Below, one piece after another: positions 10,826-22,064 of a DNA stretch of 64,000 nucleotides. This stretch comes from Angiostrongylus vasorum (Eukaryota > Nematoda > Chromadorea > Rhabditida > Metastrongylidae). The stretch's first letter is position 1; every line of letters begins with the position of its first letter. The notes beneath the pieces are model-generated. The model had not been told where the DNA came from, did not search any database, and was given only the letters and a program-made list of their open reading frames with translations. The DNA is taken from NCBI GenBank assembly GCA_018806985.1, contig JADANN010000359.1:806001-870000 (forward strand). The letters run 5' to 3'. Made by a program: the position numbers and the translations under genes.

Positions 10826-11089
10826 GTTACGTGTAGCACCGTGGTCGGAAGCGCCCTGCAACACACATTGGATCGATCCACGCGGCACAGGCTCACCAAG
10901 CCTTCCATCCTTCCTCACCAAGTCGACAAATTTGTGCCAGACTTGTCTGGGAGGATAGCAGCACTGGCTCGATACATCGGTAAGCCACCGCGAGTCATTG
11001 TAAGGGTCAGACGTGGATTCATTCACCTCTAACGATGTTTATGACGTGGAATGCATGGTGCTTCCCTCAGGATTGATCAACGATGAGAG
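10826..11089 (+). repeat. tRNA-derived SINE, family 1, occupying a whole cullin intron
   Basis: The copy runs from GTTACGTGTAGCACCGTGG to GATTGATCAACGATGAGAG. Coding sequence is readable right up to its 5' edge (ending DLVQLYTQG) and resumes at its 3' edge (LYRVVLKAADNHI). The element's own GT near the head and AG near the tail (GGG|GTTACG and GAGAG|CTTTATC) give a phase-0 intron. An alternative intron, 10767-11099 (GTACGT donor, CGAG acceptor, phase 1), would instead drop about 20 residues that look cullin-like. Confidence 0.75.
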
Positions 11090-11574
11090 CTTTATCGAGT
11101 TGTATTAAAAGCAGCTGATAACCATATTCGCGATGAAGGACTGGACGATATGAAGGAAAAACGCTTCGACTATCAGGATAGTGAGAATGTTTTAGTCCTA
11201 ATCAACTTGAAACGATTGTCACTTCGTACTTCGGATGACACCAATTTTTTGTATTTTCAGGACCCAGAGAAGTATATTTCGCAGTTGCGAAGCATGTTTG
11301 GACGACTCAGTATACTCGTTATGGAAGCGTTTTACGATGATGCCCGGTCATTAACTGCAAGAGATAAGGCTTGACCAGTATCTGTGCTTTTTTCTTACGG
11401 TCTTCATTTACTAGGTTTCTCTTTTCACGGAGCTTTAACAGGACTTCTCTCTTACTTACCTCATGCAATGGCTTTTGTGAGACTAGTCTTTTTGTTTTTA
11501 AGCAGTACATGTTATTTTGCTTTCGATATTATATTCGTCACCTCTTAGATTTTTATTATAATGATGTTCAGTTA

Positions 11575-11905
11575 TTTGCAAAACTCCGGACCGCAGGTGT
11601 TTGCAGTGGGGAACGAACGCGATATTACGCTTTCCGGGGAGTAAAGCGTTCACCACCACATCAATTCCGTTGATGAGTGATGTAGTGATCGACAGAACTA
11701 CTTGAGAGGCAGGCCAAACGAAGGACCCGTATGGTGTGGTGGTGAACGCGTTACTCCCCGGAAGGGGAAATAACGCGTTCGTTCCCCACCGCAGACACCT
11801 GCGGTCTGGAGTTTTGCAAACATCTCAGGATCACTGTAGTTGTTTCACAAATAATACTCTGCCGTGAAAACTTGTAAAAGGCAATAAATAAAAAAGTGAA
11901 TATAG
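11575..11905 (+). mobile_element. Foldback MITE with inverted repeats (family D)
   Basis: ACTCCGGACCGCAGGTGTTT at about 11582 is mirrored by CACCGCAGACACCTGCGGTC at about 11788. GAGTAAAGCGTTCACCACCA is mirrored by TGGTGGTGAACGCGTTACTC. The outer right end (CAGGATCACTGTAGTTGTTT, then GGCAATAAATAAAAAAGTGA) matches the fuller copy at 50.52 kb. It is noncoding and probably nonautonomous. Confidence 0.75.
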
Positions 11906-11919
11906 TAAAAATTTCGTTG

Positions 11920-14578
11920 AACTCTAGTCATCCACCCTGTGAATCGATAGCATAGCCGTCCTTCGTCTTCAGCTGTCGCATCATAAGAAGATCACAATCA
12001 TCAACTGCTACTCACCGACCGACGCAGCCGATGAGTACGAATTAATTGCGTTCTACTATCAGTTGGAGGAAATCATCCGCCATGATAAAGCATATCATAA
12101 ATTTGTTGTCGGAGACTTGAATGCTAGAATAGGAAAGGCCAGCGAGAGCGAATACAGGATCGGAAATTTTAGATTAGCAGAAAGAAATGAGAATGGGAAC
12201 CGTCACGCAGGACTCCTGTCAGCAGCACGTCTCTTTCATGGAAACTCGTTTTTCCAGAAGAAAGAAAGCCGCCGCTGGATATGGGAGTCTCCCAACGGCA
12301 TCACTCATGCAGAGATCGACCATATTCTGACAAACAGAAGATGGTGCCCACTTGACACATCGGTAGTCCCGTCATTCTGTACTGGTTCCGGTCACCGCCT
12401 CCTTCGCGCGAAGATTCGATTTCAGCCACAAGCTGGAAAAGAACTCTCTCCATCGACCACGAGGAAAAAGTCTTGCTGTATACGACGAGAACATTCTGAA
12501 CGAAGCCCTATCCAACGAAGCTCTATCCAAATGTGATTGGCAGATTAAAGAACACCCGACCGAAGACTACGAGCTGCTTATCGAAGGACTGATAAGCTGT
12601 GCTGAATTCGCCTCAGTTCCTCAAGCAAGAAGATCGGATCGCATCTCCGTCACTACTAAGGAGTTGCTCGAAAAGAGAAGGAAACTGAAGCATGACAATA
12701 CTTCAACACGTTTGACATGGCTAGTAATAAATGCCAGCTACAGAATAGCTTTGCAGGAAGATCTACAACGGTACAAGCAGAAGAAACTGCTGGAAGCAGC
12801 AGAAGAAAGAAGCAGTCTGAAAAATGCCGTCGGGACTTGTGTGATTATAATGTTCCGCTGTCAGCTCTGATGAACGAATATGGGATCGTCAAAAGTTCCC
12901 GCCATGATATGGAATTAATAGCGGAAACGTTCTACACCAAGTTTTCCGTTCCATAATCCCTCTCCCGGACCCTAATATCCCCGCTGGAGAAAAACCACAC
13001 TGGAATTTTTCCGTCGGAGGTTCGAGTTGCGATAGAAAGCATGAAAAGAGGCACAGCTCCAGGACCAGACAATGTCCCCGCCGATTTTCTTAGAGCTGGA
13101 AGCCACAATTTACATGTACTTCTCGCAAATCATATGACAGCCTACCTTCAAAAAGAAAAATCGCAGACCAGTGGAGGACGTCGCGTACGGTCGTCCTGCC
13201 CAAAAAAGGAGACCGAAGGGATCTTCGTAACTATCGTCCCATATGCTTGTTGAGTGTACTCTACAAGCTCTTCACGAAGATTATCCTTTTACGCATATCA
13301 AGGACATTGGATGAGGCGCAACCAGTCGAGCAAGCAGGATTTCGAAGAGGATTCTGCTGCATGGACCACATCCAAACCGTGTCTAGGATCATCGAAGTTT
13401 GCTGGGAATACCACCTGCCTCTAGTCCTAAAAAGCGTTTGATACTGTCGAAACGAATGCAATCCTATCAGCGCTCGTCGACCAAGGAGTAGACCCGTCGT
13501 AGATAAGAAATCTGTGCGACTGTTATCGGAACTGCACTACGAAAATACAGCTTTTCCACCGACCTCTTACCATACCCATAGGAAAAAGGGGTTCGACAGG
13601 GCGACACAATATCGCCAAAGCTGTTCAGTGCCGCACTGCAGTGGATAATGAAGTCAGTCGATTGGGATGAGAAAGGCATACGTATTGATGGAAAATTCCT
13701 ATCAAACCTTCGTTTTGCCGACGACATTATCATCTTCTCAAGAAGTAGTAGTGAAGCAGAGGCGATGATCAACGAGCTCAACGAAGCGGGGGAGAAAGAT
13801 CGGACTTCGCATAAATCGAAAGAAGACCCACTTCATGAAAAACCCATGGTGCGAAGGCGGAAAAATTGAATTGGATTGCTCTCTCATTGCAGAGACCACC
13901 TCGTACGTATACCTTGGGCGATCAATGAACATGGAAAACAACATGGAAATAGATAGAAGAAGGAGAGCAGCTTGGGCCGCATTCGGGCCTCTCAAAGAAG
14001 CCACCGACCAACTGAAGGACCCGAAAATCCGCGCTCATCTCGTCGATTCTACGGTCCTCTCAGCGCTCTGTTATGATGCGGAGAGATGAGTTGACACTTG
14101 AACTACGTCAAGAATGCTTCACACTACTCACAGAGAGCTTGAGCAATGCCTTCTGAAATATAACCGACACTCTCAATATCTAGCCGGAATGCGAAGCTCT
14201 GACCTTCGAAATCTGTCACATCTTCGAGATCCAGGAGAATATACATCGATAGCGAAACATAGATGGGCCGCTCAAATAATGAGAAGAACGGACGACAGGT
14301 GGACGAAAAGAACAATAGAGTGGACTCCAAGAGAATGCAAACGTTCCCCCAGGACGACCACCTACACGTTGTGCGGACGTGTTCGTAAACAAGGTTGATC
14401 AGCTGTACCCGCAGCTGCACTTGTTTTACAGATCACTGCACGAGATTAGCAAGCGCTACCATGCTCGAATAAGGCCACCACCATGGACTACGATTGCGAG
14501 AGAAAGGAACGAATGGCATATGTGCTTAGGTCCGCACAGCTCGTGAAGACAGAACGTCCAGGTATCCAAGTAAGTATC
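11920..14578 (+). mobile_element. RTE-type retrotransposon, second family, 5'-truncated
   Basis: The plus-strand translation, broken by several frameshifts, gives in order: the C-terminal half of an apurinic-type endonuclease ([11 protein letters not shown] at about 12100, [12 protein letters not shown] at about 12310, [10 protein letters not shown] at about 12390); reverse transcriptase (APGPDNVPADFLRAG at about 13055, EQAGFRRGF at about 13330, KRCVRQGD-equivalent at about 13590, RFADDIIIF at about 13710); and the RTE C-terminal region (RRAAWAAFGPLKEA at about 13960, RWAAQIMRRTDDRW at about 14260). The endonuclease N-terminus is missing, so it is 5'-truncated. At least four frame breaks make it inactive. 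Confidence 0.9.
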
Positions 14579-14587
14579 ATAATGGGA

Positions 14588-14860
14588 TAGGCGCATTTGG
14601 CACAGTGGTCGGAGGGGCACTACAATACACATGGGATCAATCCTTGCGCCCATGGCCCACCAAGCCTTCCATCCCTCCGGGGTCGGCAAATTGGTAGACG
14701 ACTTGCGTAGTAGAATAGCAGCACTGGCTCGATACATCGCTAGGCTACTGCGAGCTACATTATACAGGCCAGATATGCATTCATTCACCTCCAAACGATA
14801 CTTAATGAAGTCGAATGCATGGCCCATTCCTCGAGGGATTGATCAACGCCGAGAATTTAT
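14588..14860 (+). repeat. tRNA-derived SINE, family 1
   Basis: Head TAGGCGCATTTGGCACAGTGG, body CCACCAAGCCTTCCATCCCT, tail TTGATCAACGCCGAGAATTT. It inserted almost immediately after the RTE 3' end at 14578. Confidence 0.8.
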
Positions 14861-14869
14861 TTTTTGTGC

Positions 14870-16090
14870 TATCGACAAATGCCAAGCAAATGAGGGCTGC
14901 TTTCGTGATTTCTTCTGGTCCCCTTTTTATGTTCGTCTGTTGGTTGTTTCCTCTCGGGTTACGCGAATAGCGAATTCATTGTGTGAGCTTTGTTGTGGTC
15001 ATGACTCTAATCCTGGTGAATGTCAAAGAGCACACGTCGCGGTGGGATTAAGAGTGGGAAAACGACAACATGCTTCTGGTTGATGGGAAAGCTCCCTACA
15101 TTTGCTTGCCCATCTCAAGCACATTTTATGATCAGTTTTACTCCGTTGCACTCATATAGTCTTCCTTTAAAAAAGTCGTTAGCACTTGCTTGTCTGTGAA
15201 CTGAAGCATCAATCCTTCAGAAAATACGCTTGGATTTCTATCATGCGCTTGTATCTTTTTTGCGTCATAGTATAAACGATGACTGTGGATGATGTATTAT
15301 TTAGGAAGACAGTAAAAGAAGTAGTGATAACGACTTAGTCGTGGCTGCTGGACACCTGTGACGTAAAGCAAGGTGTTATCACCTCAAGAAGGTCGTCTAA
15401 ACTGAGTAGTTCGACATCTCCATCCAGAATTCCAAATATGAGTGAACCTATTGCTACGGCAAAGCATCCAAGATGCCTGTGGTTAAGTTTTTAAAAGCAG
15501 TAAGGAGGAACATTCTAGTAAAAGTACGGTTACTATTTGTACCCCTTTAGCAAGATGTGCGCAGAGAGCAGGTCTGGTGCGCGCATGGACGAATTGTTGG
15601 CATCCGCTCGAGTTACTAAGTTGTTAACCCGGATCATAGGTGATAGAGGTAGTGTCACGTTATGGTTTAGTTCTTAATGAAGTTCTTTTTGGAGTTCTTA
15701 TTCTTCGTTCTTATTCTTAGTTCTTTATTCTTAATGGAGTTCTTTTTATCTTTATTTAGTTCAAAAAATGGCTTGTTCCCCTTAACTGGTATTTTACAAT
15801 CAGACTTTGGTTGTATCTTCACCTAGTTTTTTCACCAGAGAGGTGTATTTGAATTATGGGTAGTCGAGTGAAACTTTTCTAGAAACCCTTCATCGCTTTA
15901 GGTTTTCCTAACGAGACCATTTTCGGTTGTCAGCACAACGTTAAGGAATGAATGTCTTCTTATATGTATAATGTAATCCTTTATCTTTTGCTAAAGGCCT
16001 CAGTAAAAATATGATGAGAAGCAATTGCTCTCCAGTCAGCAATTGCTAGTGGTTTGATACTAGTTTTAGCTTGAACAGTCATTGCATAGA
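14870..16090. other. Unassigned stretch
   Basis: No recognisable coding exon or known repeat. The only structure is an irregular array of AGTTCTT/TTCTTATTC motifs at about 15660-15770, a low-complexity expansion. Reading frames are short. Confidence 0.3.
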
Positions 16091-16094
16091 ATGC

Positions 16095-16350
16095 ATCGCT
16101 TAGCGGATTTTAACAAAAGAGTGAAGAATAAACCGTTAGGCCCTAATCAACCGCTCAGGAATGAGCCATGCATTCGGCTCCATTCATTGCTTCCCAAAGG
16201 TGGCTGAATGTATATTTGGCTGATACAGTGAGGTCAGAATCTTGCTCAAATGTCGATTCAGTGTTTTTAACCCAATATCCGGATGGGTGGAGAGACTGGC
16301 TAGCCAGGGGGTACAGGATTGGATCATAAACAATGGGCGTAATGACGATA
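16095..16350 (-). repeat. SINE family 1 fragment, diverged
   Basis: Remnants GTTAGGCCCTAATCAACCGC, CATGCATTCGGCTCCATTCA and GCTGAATGTATATTTGGCTG correspond to the reverse complement of the SINE tail and body. Confidence 0.45.
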
Positions 16351-16519
16351 TCTTTAACCAATGCACAACACGCTTCCTAGGATACTGGGAAATGTTGTAT
16401 TGAATAACTACTTAAAATAAAGTGTTTTTTGCCAAAGGTTTATCAAGGCGAACATTAGTCTTGCACATCAATTCGATCCAGCGAGTGTGGAAGGTCTACC
16501 GCCTGTTCATGGGTGAAAT

Positions 16520-16960
16520 GTGTAATGCGTGTCTGACGGCGGTGCTCAACATGGGTTTATTCCCATAGCAGGGCCTCCCAACCTAAGAACAAATCCGGCG
16601 CTTCCATGGGGAAACCCATCCAAAAACAAACCTATACCAAAAATCACTACCGCTGTGGTGTGAAATCAGCCGCAAGATGGAAAATCTCCGTCTAATCTAC
16701 AAAGGAGGTGACTGTCCTAGGTGGCGACGACTAAAGGAAGGTTTAAGCCGCTTGTTAAACCCCATTGGTTAAATCAGAAATCTCCAGCCTAAGTAACCCA
16801 CACACTGGGTGCTCACTTCTACGGAGTCCGGCAGTGAAATAACCGATGGAAAGCGATCAAATCTTGGGCTGCACAGTACGTCATCGGCAACAGACAAAAC
16901 GATCACGCCTAAACCTAAGGCAGCGCCATAGAGTCTGCGTCTTGCATTGCACCTCGCACC
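16520..16960 (-). repeat. Interspersed repeat family B, diverged copy
   Basis: Shares, in reverse orientation, the landmarks CAGGGCCTCCCAACCTAAG, CGGCGCTTCCATGGGGAAAC, ATGGAAAATCTCCGTCTAAT and GGTGGCGACGAC with the copies at 56.75 and 62.65 kb. It is clearly older than those copies. Confidence 0.5.
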
Positions 16961-17269
16961 AGACGGTCTCCTAAGACGCTGATCTTTATCCTCCTGTTTA
17001 GGTTATACATGACAAGATTTCCTATGTCATCGCCCTGCATTAAACAAAAAACATGAAGACCAATTTGCGCCAATTACACGACGGAACTATTCTTATTCGT
17101 GCATTGAAATTCCTATTCAAAAATTTTCAGAGGCGTAGGCTTTGTCGTCCACCTATTCATTTCCGTTCAAATCATCTTAGGCGAGATGGTGACCATGAAC
17201 CAAGAGGCATTCTTCGTTTCCAACCTCTGCACCGAAAAAAAACCAACTGATGTTGATGATACCGGTTTC

Positions 17270-19580
17270 TTTCGGTGCACATCAACTTGTGCAGCTAGTG
17301 AGAGCGAACTCCATGCGTTTTACAACCAGTTGCAGTAAATAATCCAGTCAACGGTAATGGTCAACGAAAGTGAACAAAGCATATCGAAATTCGGAAGAGC
17401 AAACCGAAACGAGAATGGAAACCGTATTGTAGGACTTGCTTCCGTTGCACGTCTCTTCCATGGGAATTCATTTTTTCGAAAAAAGAGAAAATCACTGATG
17501 AGCCAGGTGGTCTTCCAGCGGTACGACTCATGTGGCTATCGATCATATTCTCATCAAGAAAAAAATGATGTTTCTTTGACACTTAGTGGTACTTGGATTT
17601 TGTACAGGATCTGAGCACCACCTTCTGTATGCGAAAGTTGGATTCAGTCATAAGCTGGGAAAGAACTAATGTCACTGGCTAAGAAAAACAAAATAGGAAA
17701 CAACAAAACAACAAAACAAACGTAGAAGATATTTTCAATAAAATCACCTCATATGACTAGGAGATAAGCGAGAAACCGACCAAGGACTACAAGCTGCCCG
17801 TCGAAAGACTTCAGATTTGTTCCATACCTGCTTCAGTTCCTCAAACAAGAAGTTCAGACCGCATCTCTACCCCACTAATGTTTTCCGAGAACAGAACAAC
17901 AATGAAGCTTGATGCTCCTACAACGCACCTAACACAGTTGACAATAAATGTTAGTTGTAGAATACTTTTAGGTGGTTTTATACCGGCATCGACAGAAAAA
18001 AGTCAGTGGAAGCAGCACAAAAGTGATCTAATCTGAGGAAGCACAGTCGGGATCTGTGCGAATACAAAACTTCGCTAACATCCCTAATGAAAAAAGATGG
18101 GACTATAACTAATATTAAGCAAGAAAGAGGTACTGCTCCAAGACCCGACAATACCACTGCTAATATCCTTCAAGTTGGAGGTCCCAAATTAAATGTGCTC
18201 CTCTCAACAAATATAACGTGTTAACTTCAGAAGGAGAAAATAACAGACCACTGGAAAATGACACGCACGGTCATCCTACCTAAGAAAGGTGACCGAAGGG
18301 AGTTAAGAAACTACCGTACCATGTACTTGCTGAATGTAGTCTACAAGCTGTTAATGAAGATTATTCCATCCCATGATTATCCCATTACGCACATCAAAGG
18401 CTTTGGACGAAGCTCATCCAGTAGAACAAGCAGGGATTCGACAAGGATTGAGTAGCATGAACGACATCCACACCGTGTCGCTGGTTATAGTAGTATGTCA
18501 GGAATGCCATTTTGCTCTCTGTCTTCCCTTTTATCAACTACAAGATAGCGTTTGACAACATCGAAATGAATGCACTCCTATCAGCACTGCTCGTTGACCA
18601 AGGGGTGGGCTCATTCTATGTACGAACACTAGTACTGTTATCGGAACTGCAGCACAAGGGTACAGCTGTTCTATCGACCTGTTGCTAATTCCATATGAAA
18701 AAAAGGGTTCGACAGGGCGACAAAATATCGCCAATGCTGTTTACTGCCCTACTGCAGTGCACAGTGAAGTTTGCTTGACTGAGACAAGGACATAAGCACT
18801 GATGGAAAATTTCTGACACACATTTGTTTCGCTGACGGTACTGTAATCTTTTTAAGAATTACGAACGATTCAGGAACGGTGGTGGGGCTCAATGAAGAGG
18901 CAAAAACATTAGGCAGCGCAGAAATAGGACGAAGACTTAGTTCATGAAAAAACCCACCGATTATAGAGACCATCTTATGTGTGTACCTTGGACGTTCAAT
19001 ATGCTTGGTAAACAACTTGAAGGAGAAGTGAGACAGAAGAAGGAAAGCGACATGGGCTGCATTCAGGCGTCTCAAACAAGCCTCCGACAAACTAGCAGGC
19101 CCAAAACTCTGCGCTCATTTTTCCAATTCGACAATCTTCCAAGCACTCTATTATAGAGCAGGCACGTGGACTGATCCTTTATCCATGTCAATTTCCAAGT
19201 GCATTTCATCTTCGTGATCATGGAGAATATAGATCGATAGCGAAGCGCAGATGGGCCAATCACATAACAAGAGGAACAGATGACAGATGGCTGAGAACAA
19301 TAGTAGAATGGACTACTAAAGAATGCAAGCGTCCTCCTTGAAGACCACCCAGGCGATGAGTGAACTTGTTCGTGGGTAATGTCATCCATCTACAGTCGGA
19401 TTTCAGAATAATGGAGTGGTCCGCGCTGATGTCATGGTGTTCGGAACAGACCTCCACCATAGGTAGCATTAGCGCCAGAAATAAACGAATGGAATTTGTG
19501 CTGGGGTTCCCACTACCAGTGAAGACATGTGGCTATGCAGTTATCCAAATAAGAAAGTGTTCTTTTTACCTTTGATGTGT
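17270..19580 (+). mobile_element. RTE-type retrotransposon, second family, highly decayed copy
   Basis: Same family as 11.9-14.6 kb but more mutated. Recognisable in order are the endonuclease remnants ([23 protein letters not shown] at 17.4 kb), RT segment 1 (MTRTVILPKKGDRRELRNYR at 18.26 kb), VEQAGIRQGL at 18.42 kb, the region around GSTGRQNIA at 18.72 kb, and the C-terminal part (HRWANHITRGTDDRW-like at 19.24 kb). Stops and frame changes occur every 100-200 nt. Confidence 0.8.
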
Positions 19581-19689
19581 ACTAATATAAGATCAACATC
19601 AGCAGACTGATCAAAAAATATCTTTTTTCTCCACCTATTGTTATAAATACGTCGTCGCTATTCATTGCACTCGATTTGGATGATGTTTA

Positions 19690-19795
19690 AGAGGGTGCGT
19701 GTAGCGTAGTGGTTAGAGCTGCACTGCAGTACACCAATAGTTTGATCTCGCCCTACCGGCAAATCAAACACTTCGTTCCTCTTGGGTGGGTGAAT
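19690..19795 (+). repeat. SINE head fragment
   Basis: GGGTGCGTGTAGCGTAGTGG followed by TTAGAGCTGC is a clear tRNA-like box A head. The downstream part diverges from family 1 after about 60 bp. Confidence 0.5.
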
Positions 19796-20119
19796 TGAAA
19801 CAGACTAGTTTACGTGGATGAAAATTCCTAACTGCTTCATCGGTATCTGCATGCCACGAATGAATTCTAATCTATGTGTTCCTTTAAGAGTTATCAGTGT
19901 CGAGGGCCTAATCCACTATGGCTTTCCACAGCAACTTGCTAGTTGTACTAATTTTCGTTCTAATAGCCCATTTCCATCGACAGTTACACCTACAACATCC
20001 GATCGTGCTCACATAGAAGGCTTTAGTTTCATGTTATAGAATCTTTAGAGTCTTTAGATGAAAAAGAAGAAAACAAAGCTGTTTAAACGGAGGATGGCTT
20101 CTCACTGTGTTGGCCTGCA

Positions 20120-20217
20120 GTGAGCTGTTCCACGTGGAGAGAGCTTTCGAAAGCGACATAATGCTTTTTGAGTTTGTTCTCGACGAGTTAGAAGCTAAGA
20201 AAAGGAGTCGTAAATAA
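20120..20217 (+). CDS. Possible orphan terminal exon, unknown protein
   Basis: Downstream of TTGGCCTGCAG there is an open stretch beginning SELFHVERAFESDIMLFEFV and ending EAKKRSRK before TAA. The composition (acidic helix, basic end) looks coding rather than random. No family is recognised, no partner exon was found and there is no clear polyadenylation signal, so this is tentative. Confidence 0.22.
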
Positions 20218-20269
20218 TTGGATAACTGTAAAGAATTGTTTGAGGGAGATGAATGAAATGTAAATTTCA

Positions 20270-21510
20270 CAATATTCTAAATAGTGGACACGTTTTATCA
20301 TCATGTTCTGCTTTTTAACAAATGGGTAATTGTGGTGGGAATTCTCATTGTTCTATCCTCTCACTCTCTGGAGATGTGCAGTCGTGTCTTTCGAAGTGAC
20401 GATAACTGCTGCAGAATTGTTGAAAAGTGCGAACATTAAGTGCTGAACATTGTCGGGTCGGTGCCATCAGTCCACCTTATCCTGTGTTCCCACGTAATCT
20501 CGTAACCGTTTTTCATCAACTGCCAGCAAAAAAATCCCACTTGTACTTGTCCACTTGTCGTTTTTTGTCGAAAAACTCGACGAATGTCATGTTTTTAGCA
20601 CGGCAGTCGATTTTGCAGTTAGGGCGAGAAGATAAAAGGAATATTTCCCGAATTTTGATTCCAGGCCTTCGGCCAAACTGAGATGCAAACCTCGTTCAAG
20701 GATTTATAATGTGATGCCATCTATACGCAAGATACAAGTCAATCTGAGAACGCATAGAAGAAAAGCCCATCGCGCGAATCCGCTTCCTCTTCCCGTTTCT
20801 GTTTAAGTCTAATACTTTTTTTCCCACTTCCATTTTTTCTTGCCATTCTTGTCCTTTTCTCCTCGTTCTTCAATAAACAAAAAATGAGACAATATAGACA
20901 TGATCAGCACGACCGCCTACGCGTATGAATGAGGTGGAAGCTCAGCAATACGTCTATGAAACCGTTTTAGATTTCGCAGCGGTTGTTGTCCAGCTTAGAT
21001 CATATTTCCCCTACAAACGCTCAACTAAGTGCTACCTAAAAGCATCTAATAAACAACAGATCAGACCATGTTTGGAGCATTTTGTTAGAGTCACCAGCTT
21101 TTTTTTACTCATCCGCTCGCTCCTGCCACAAACAAAACGAGCGGCAACGGATTAACATGTGCTTTTTTTCGTGGATTTGGCAGCGTTGCGAGAGACGATC
21201 GCACTCTCGCACCAGCTCCGCCCCAACAGCCCTCATCATTGATCGGAAACCTTGAGATCATCTTACGTATAGAGTTTGAACATACTAAAAGCATTTCTCC
21301 TCAATTCTTTCAGTCTTCACTTAAAGCTTCAGATACTGGACATTACGTTATGTCATTCATTTTCCTCTTCAGTCCGCTTTGCTTTTTGTGACGTGCTGTT
21401 CACTAGCCGATCGTCATTTATTGGTAACATCATTCCTGCCTACACATCTCTTAGAGCAAGGTTAAAGCCATTGGAAGTAATCGAACGTATGGGCACAATG
21501 TAACTTTATT
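20270..21510. other. Unassigned stretch
   Basis: Contains short open frames (for example 20925-21155 plus, starting MNEVEAQQYVYE) without recognised domains or convincing splice borders. No repeat family recognised. Confidence 0.25.
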
Positions 21511-21514
21511 TATT

Positions 21515-21605
21515 ACCTACTATAATTTTTCACGGCAGCTTATTATGAGACATACAACCACAACGCTGCTGAAATATTGCAAAACTCCACATTGTTCTTG
21601 TTGTG
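21515..21605 (+). repeat. MITE family D terminal fragment
   Basis: TTTTTCACGGCAGCTTATTA, then ACATACAACCACAACG and GAAATATTGCAAAACTCC reproduce the outer arm of the MITE at 50.52 kb. The rest of the element is absent. Confidence 0.55.
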
Positions 21606-21694
21606 AACGTCGATTGTGATAACTATTTTGCATGAGAGTTTCAGTATGAGTTCGGTAACTAATATCAAATTTAATATAATATACTGTATGTATT

Positions 21695-22060
21695 AGGAAG
21701 CCGGTAGTGTAGTGGTAGTGACATTGCTCATCACTAGCACGGTGCTGGTTCGAGACTCCATCCTGGTTTCACCAAGTCTTTCGACTCTCGAAGGTCGAGC
21801 ATTTGGTATTAAACTTGTCTGGGAAATGTTCATTCTTTTTCAAAGCAAGTGGAGAAGCTCTAGCTTGGCTATCTAAGGGTTCCATGGAGAATCGACTCGA
21901 CTATCGTTCGACGACGTTCATGACGAAAGGAAAATCCCTCAAGGAGCAGCAGATCCACACGGAAAAAAAATGGAAGTCCGTCGCCAGTGGTGGATGCGAG
22001 AAAACGAATCGATTGCAAGAAATGGTGGGATCCACATGGTAGATTCAGAAGATCAGTCGT
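21695..22060 (+). repeat. tRNA-derived SINE, family 2 (best copy)
   Basis: The head CCGGTAGTGTAGTGGTAGTG resembles a tRNA box A and GGTTCGAGACTCC is a good box B at the expected distance. The body contains GGAGAATCGACTCGACTATC and the tail contains GGTGGATGCGAGAAAACGAA and GGTGGGATCCACATGG. It was presumably mobilised by a LINE in trans. Confidence 0.75.
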
Positions 22061-22064
22061 GAAA

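Larger units (their letters stand above)
7669..11374 (+). pseudogene. cul-5: Cullin-5 homologue, partial, probably disrupted
   Basis: Exons: 7669-7803, 8260-8367, 8479-8557, 8608-8761, 9655-9773, 10458-10571, 10682-10825, 11090-11188 and 11261-11368. Products match the cullin-5 N-terminal repeats in order: VTQLEWQDLF; ALLKAYINEWTKF; EMLEIWKK; RLVEAER and LVIGVRESW; YRKRFERE; NGVINYMSYAD; FKDQILAEC; HIRDEGLDDM; EAFYDDARSLTARDK. Cullins are scaffolds of RING ubiquitin ligases; CUL5 pairs with RBX2 and elongin BC/SOCS-box adaptors. The adaptor-binding helical repeats are present. The cullin-homology, RBX-binding and neddylation parts are not found anywhere downstream. Within exon 8608-8761 the frame shifts by one at a T6 run (8647-8652). 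After ARDKA comes TGA (11372-11374), unless AAG|GCTTGA is a GC donor. No first exon was identified. The alternatives are a truncated duplicate or a real gene with assembly errors whose 3' end is displaced. Assignment to CUL5 rather than another cullin is strong. Confidence 0.8.

Noticed and set aside
14631..15083. 150-residue ORF as a gene
   Set aside because: Starts inside a family 1 SINE and runs into anonymous sequence; the same SINE gives a similar N-terminus elsewhere (23065-23304).
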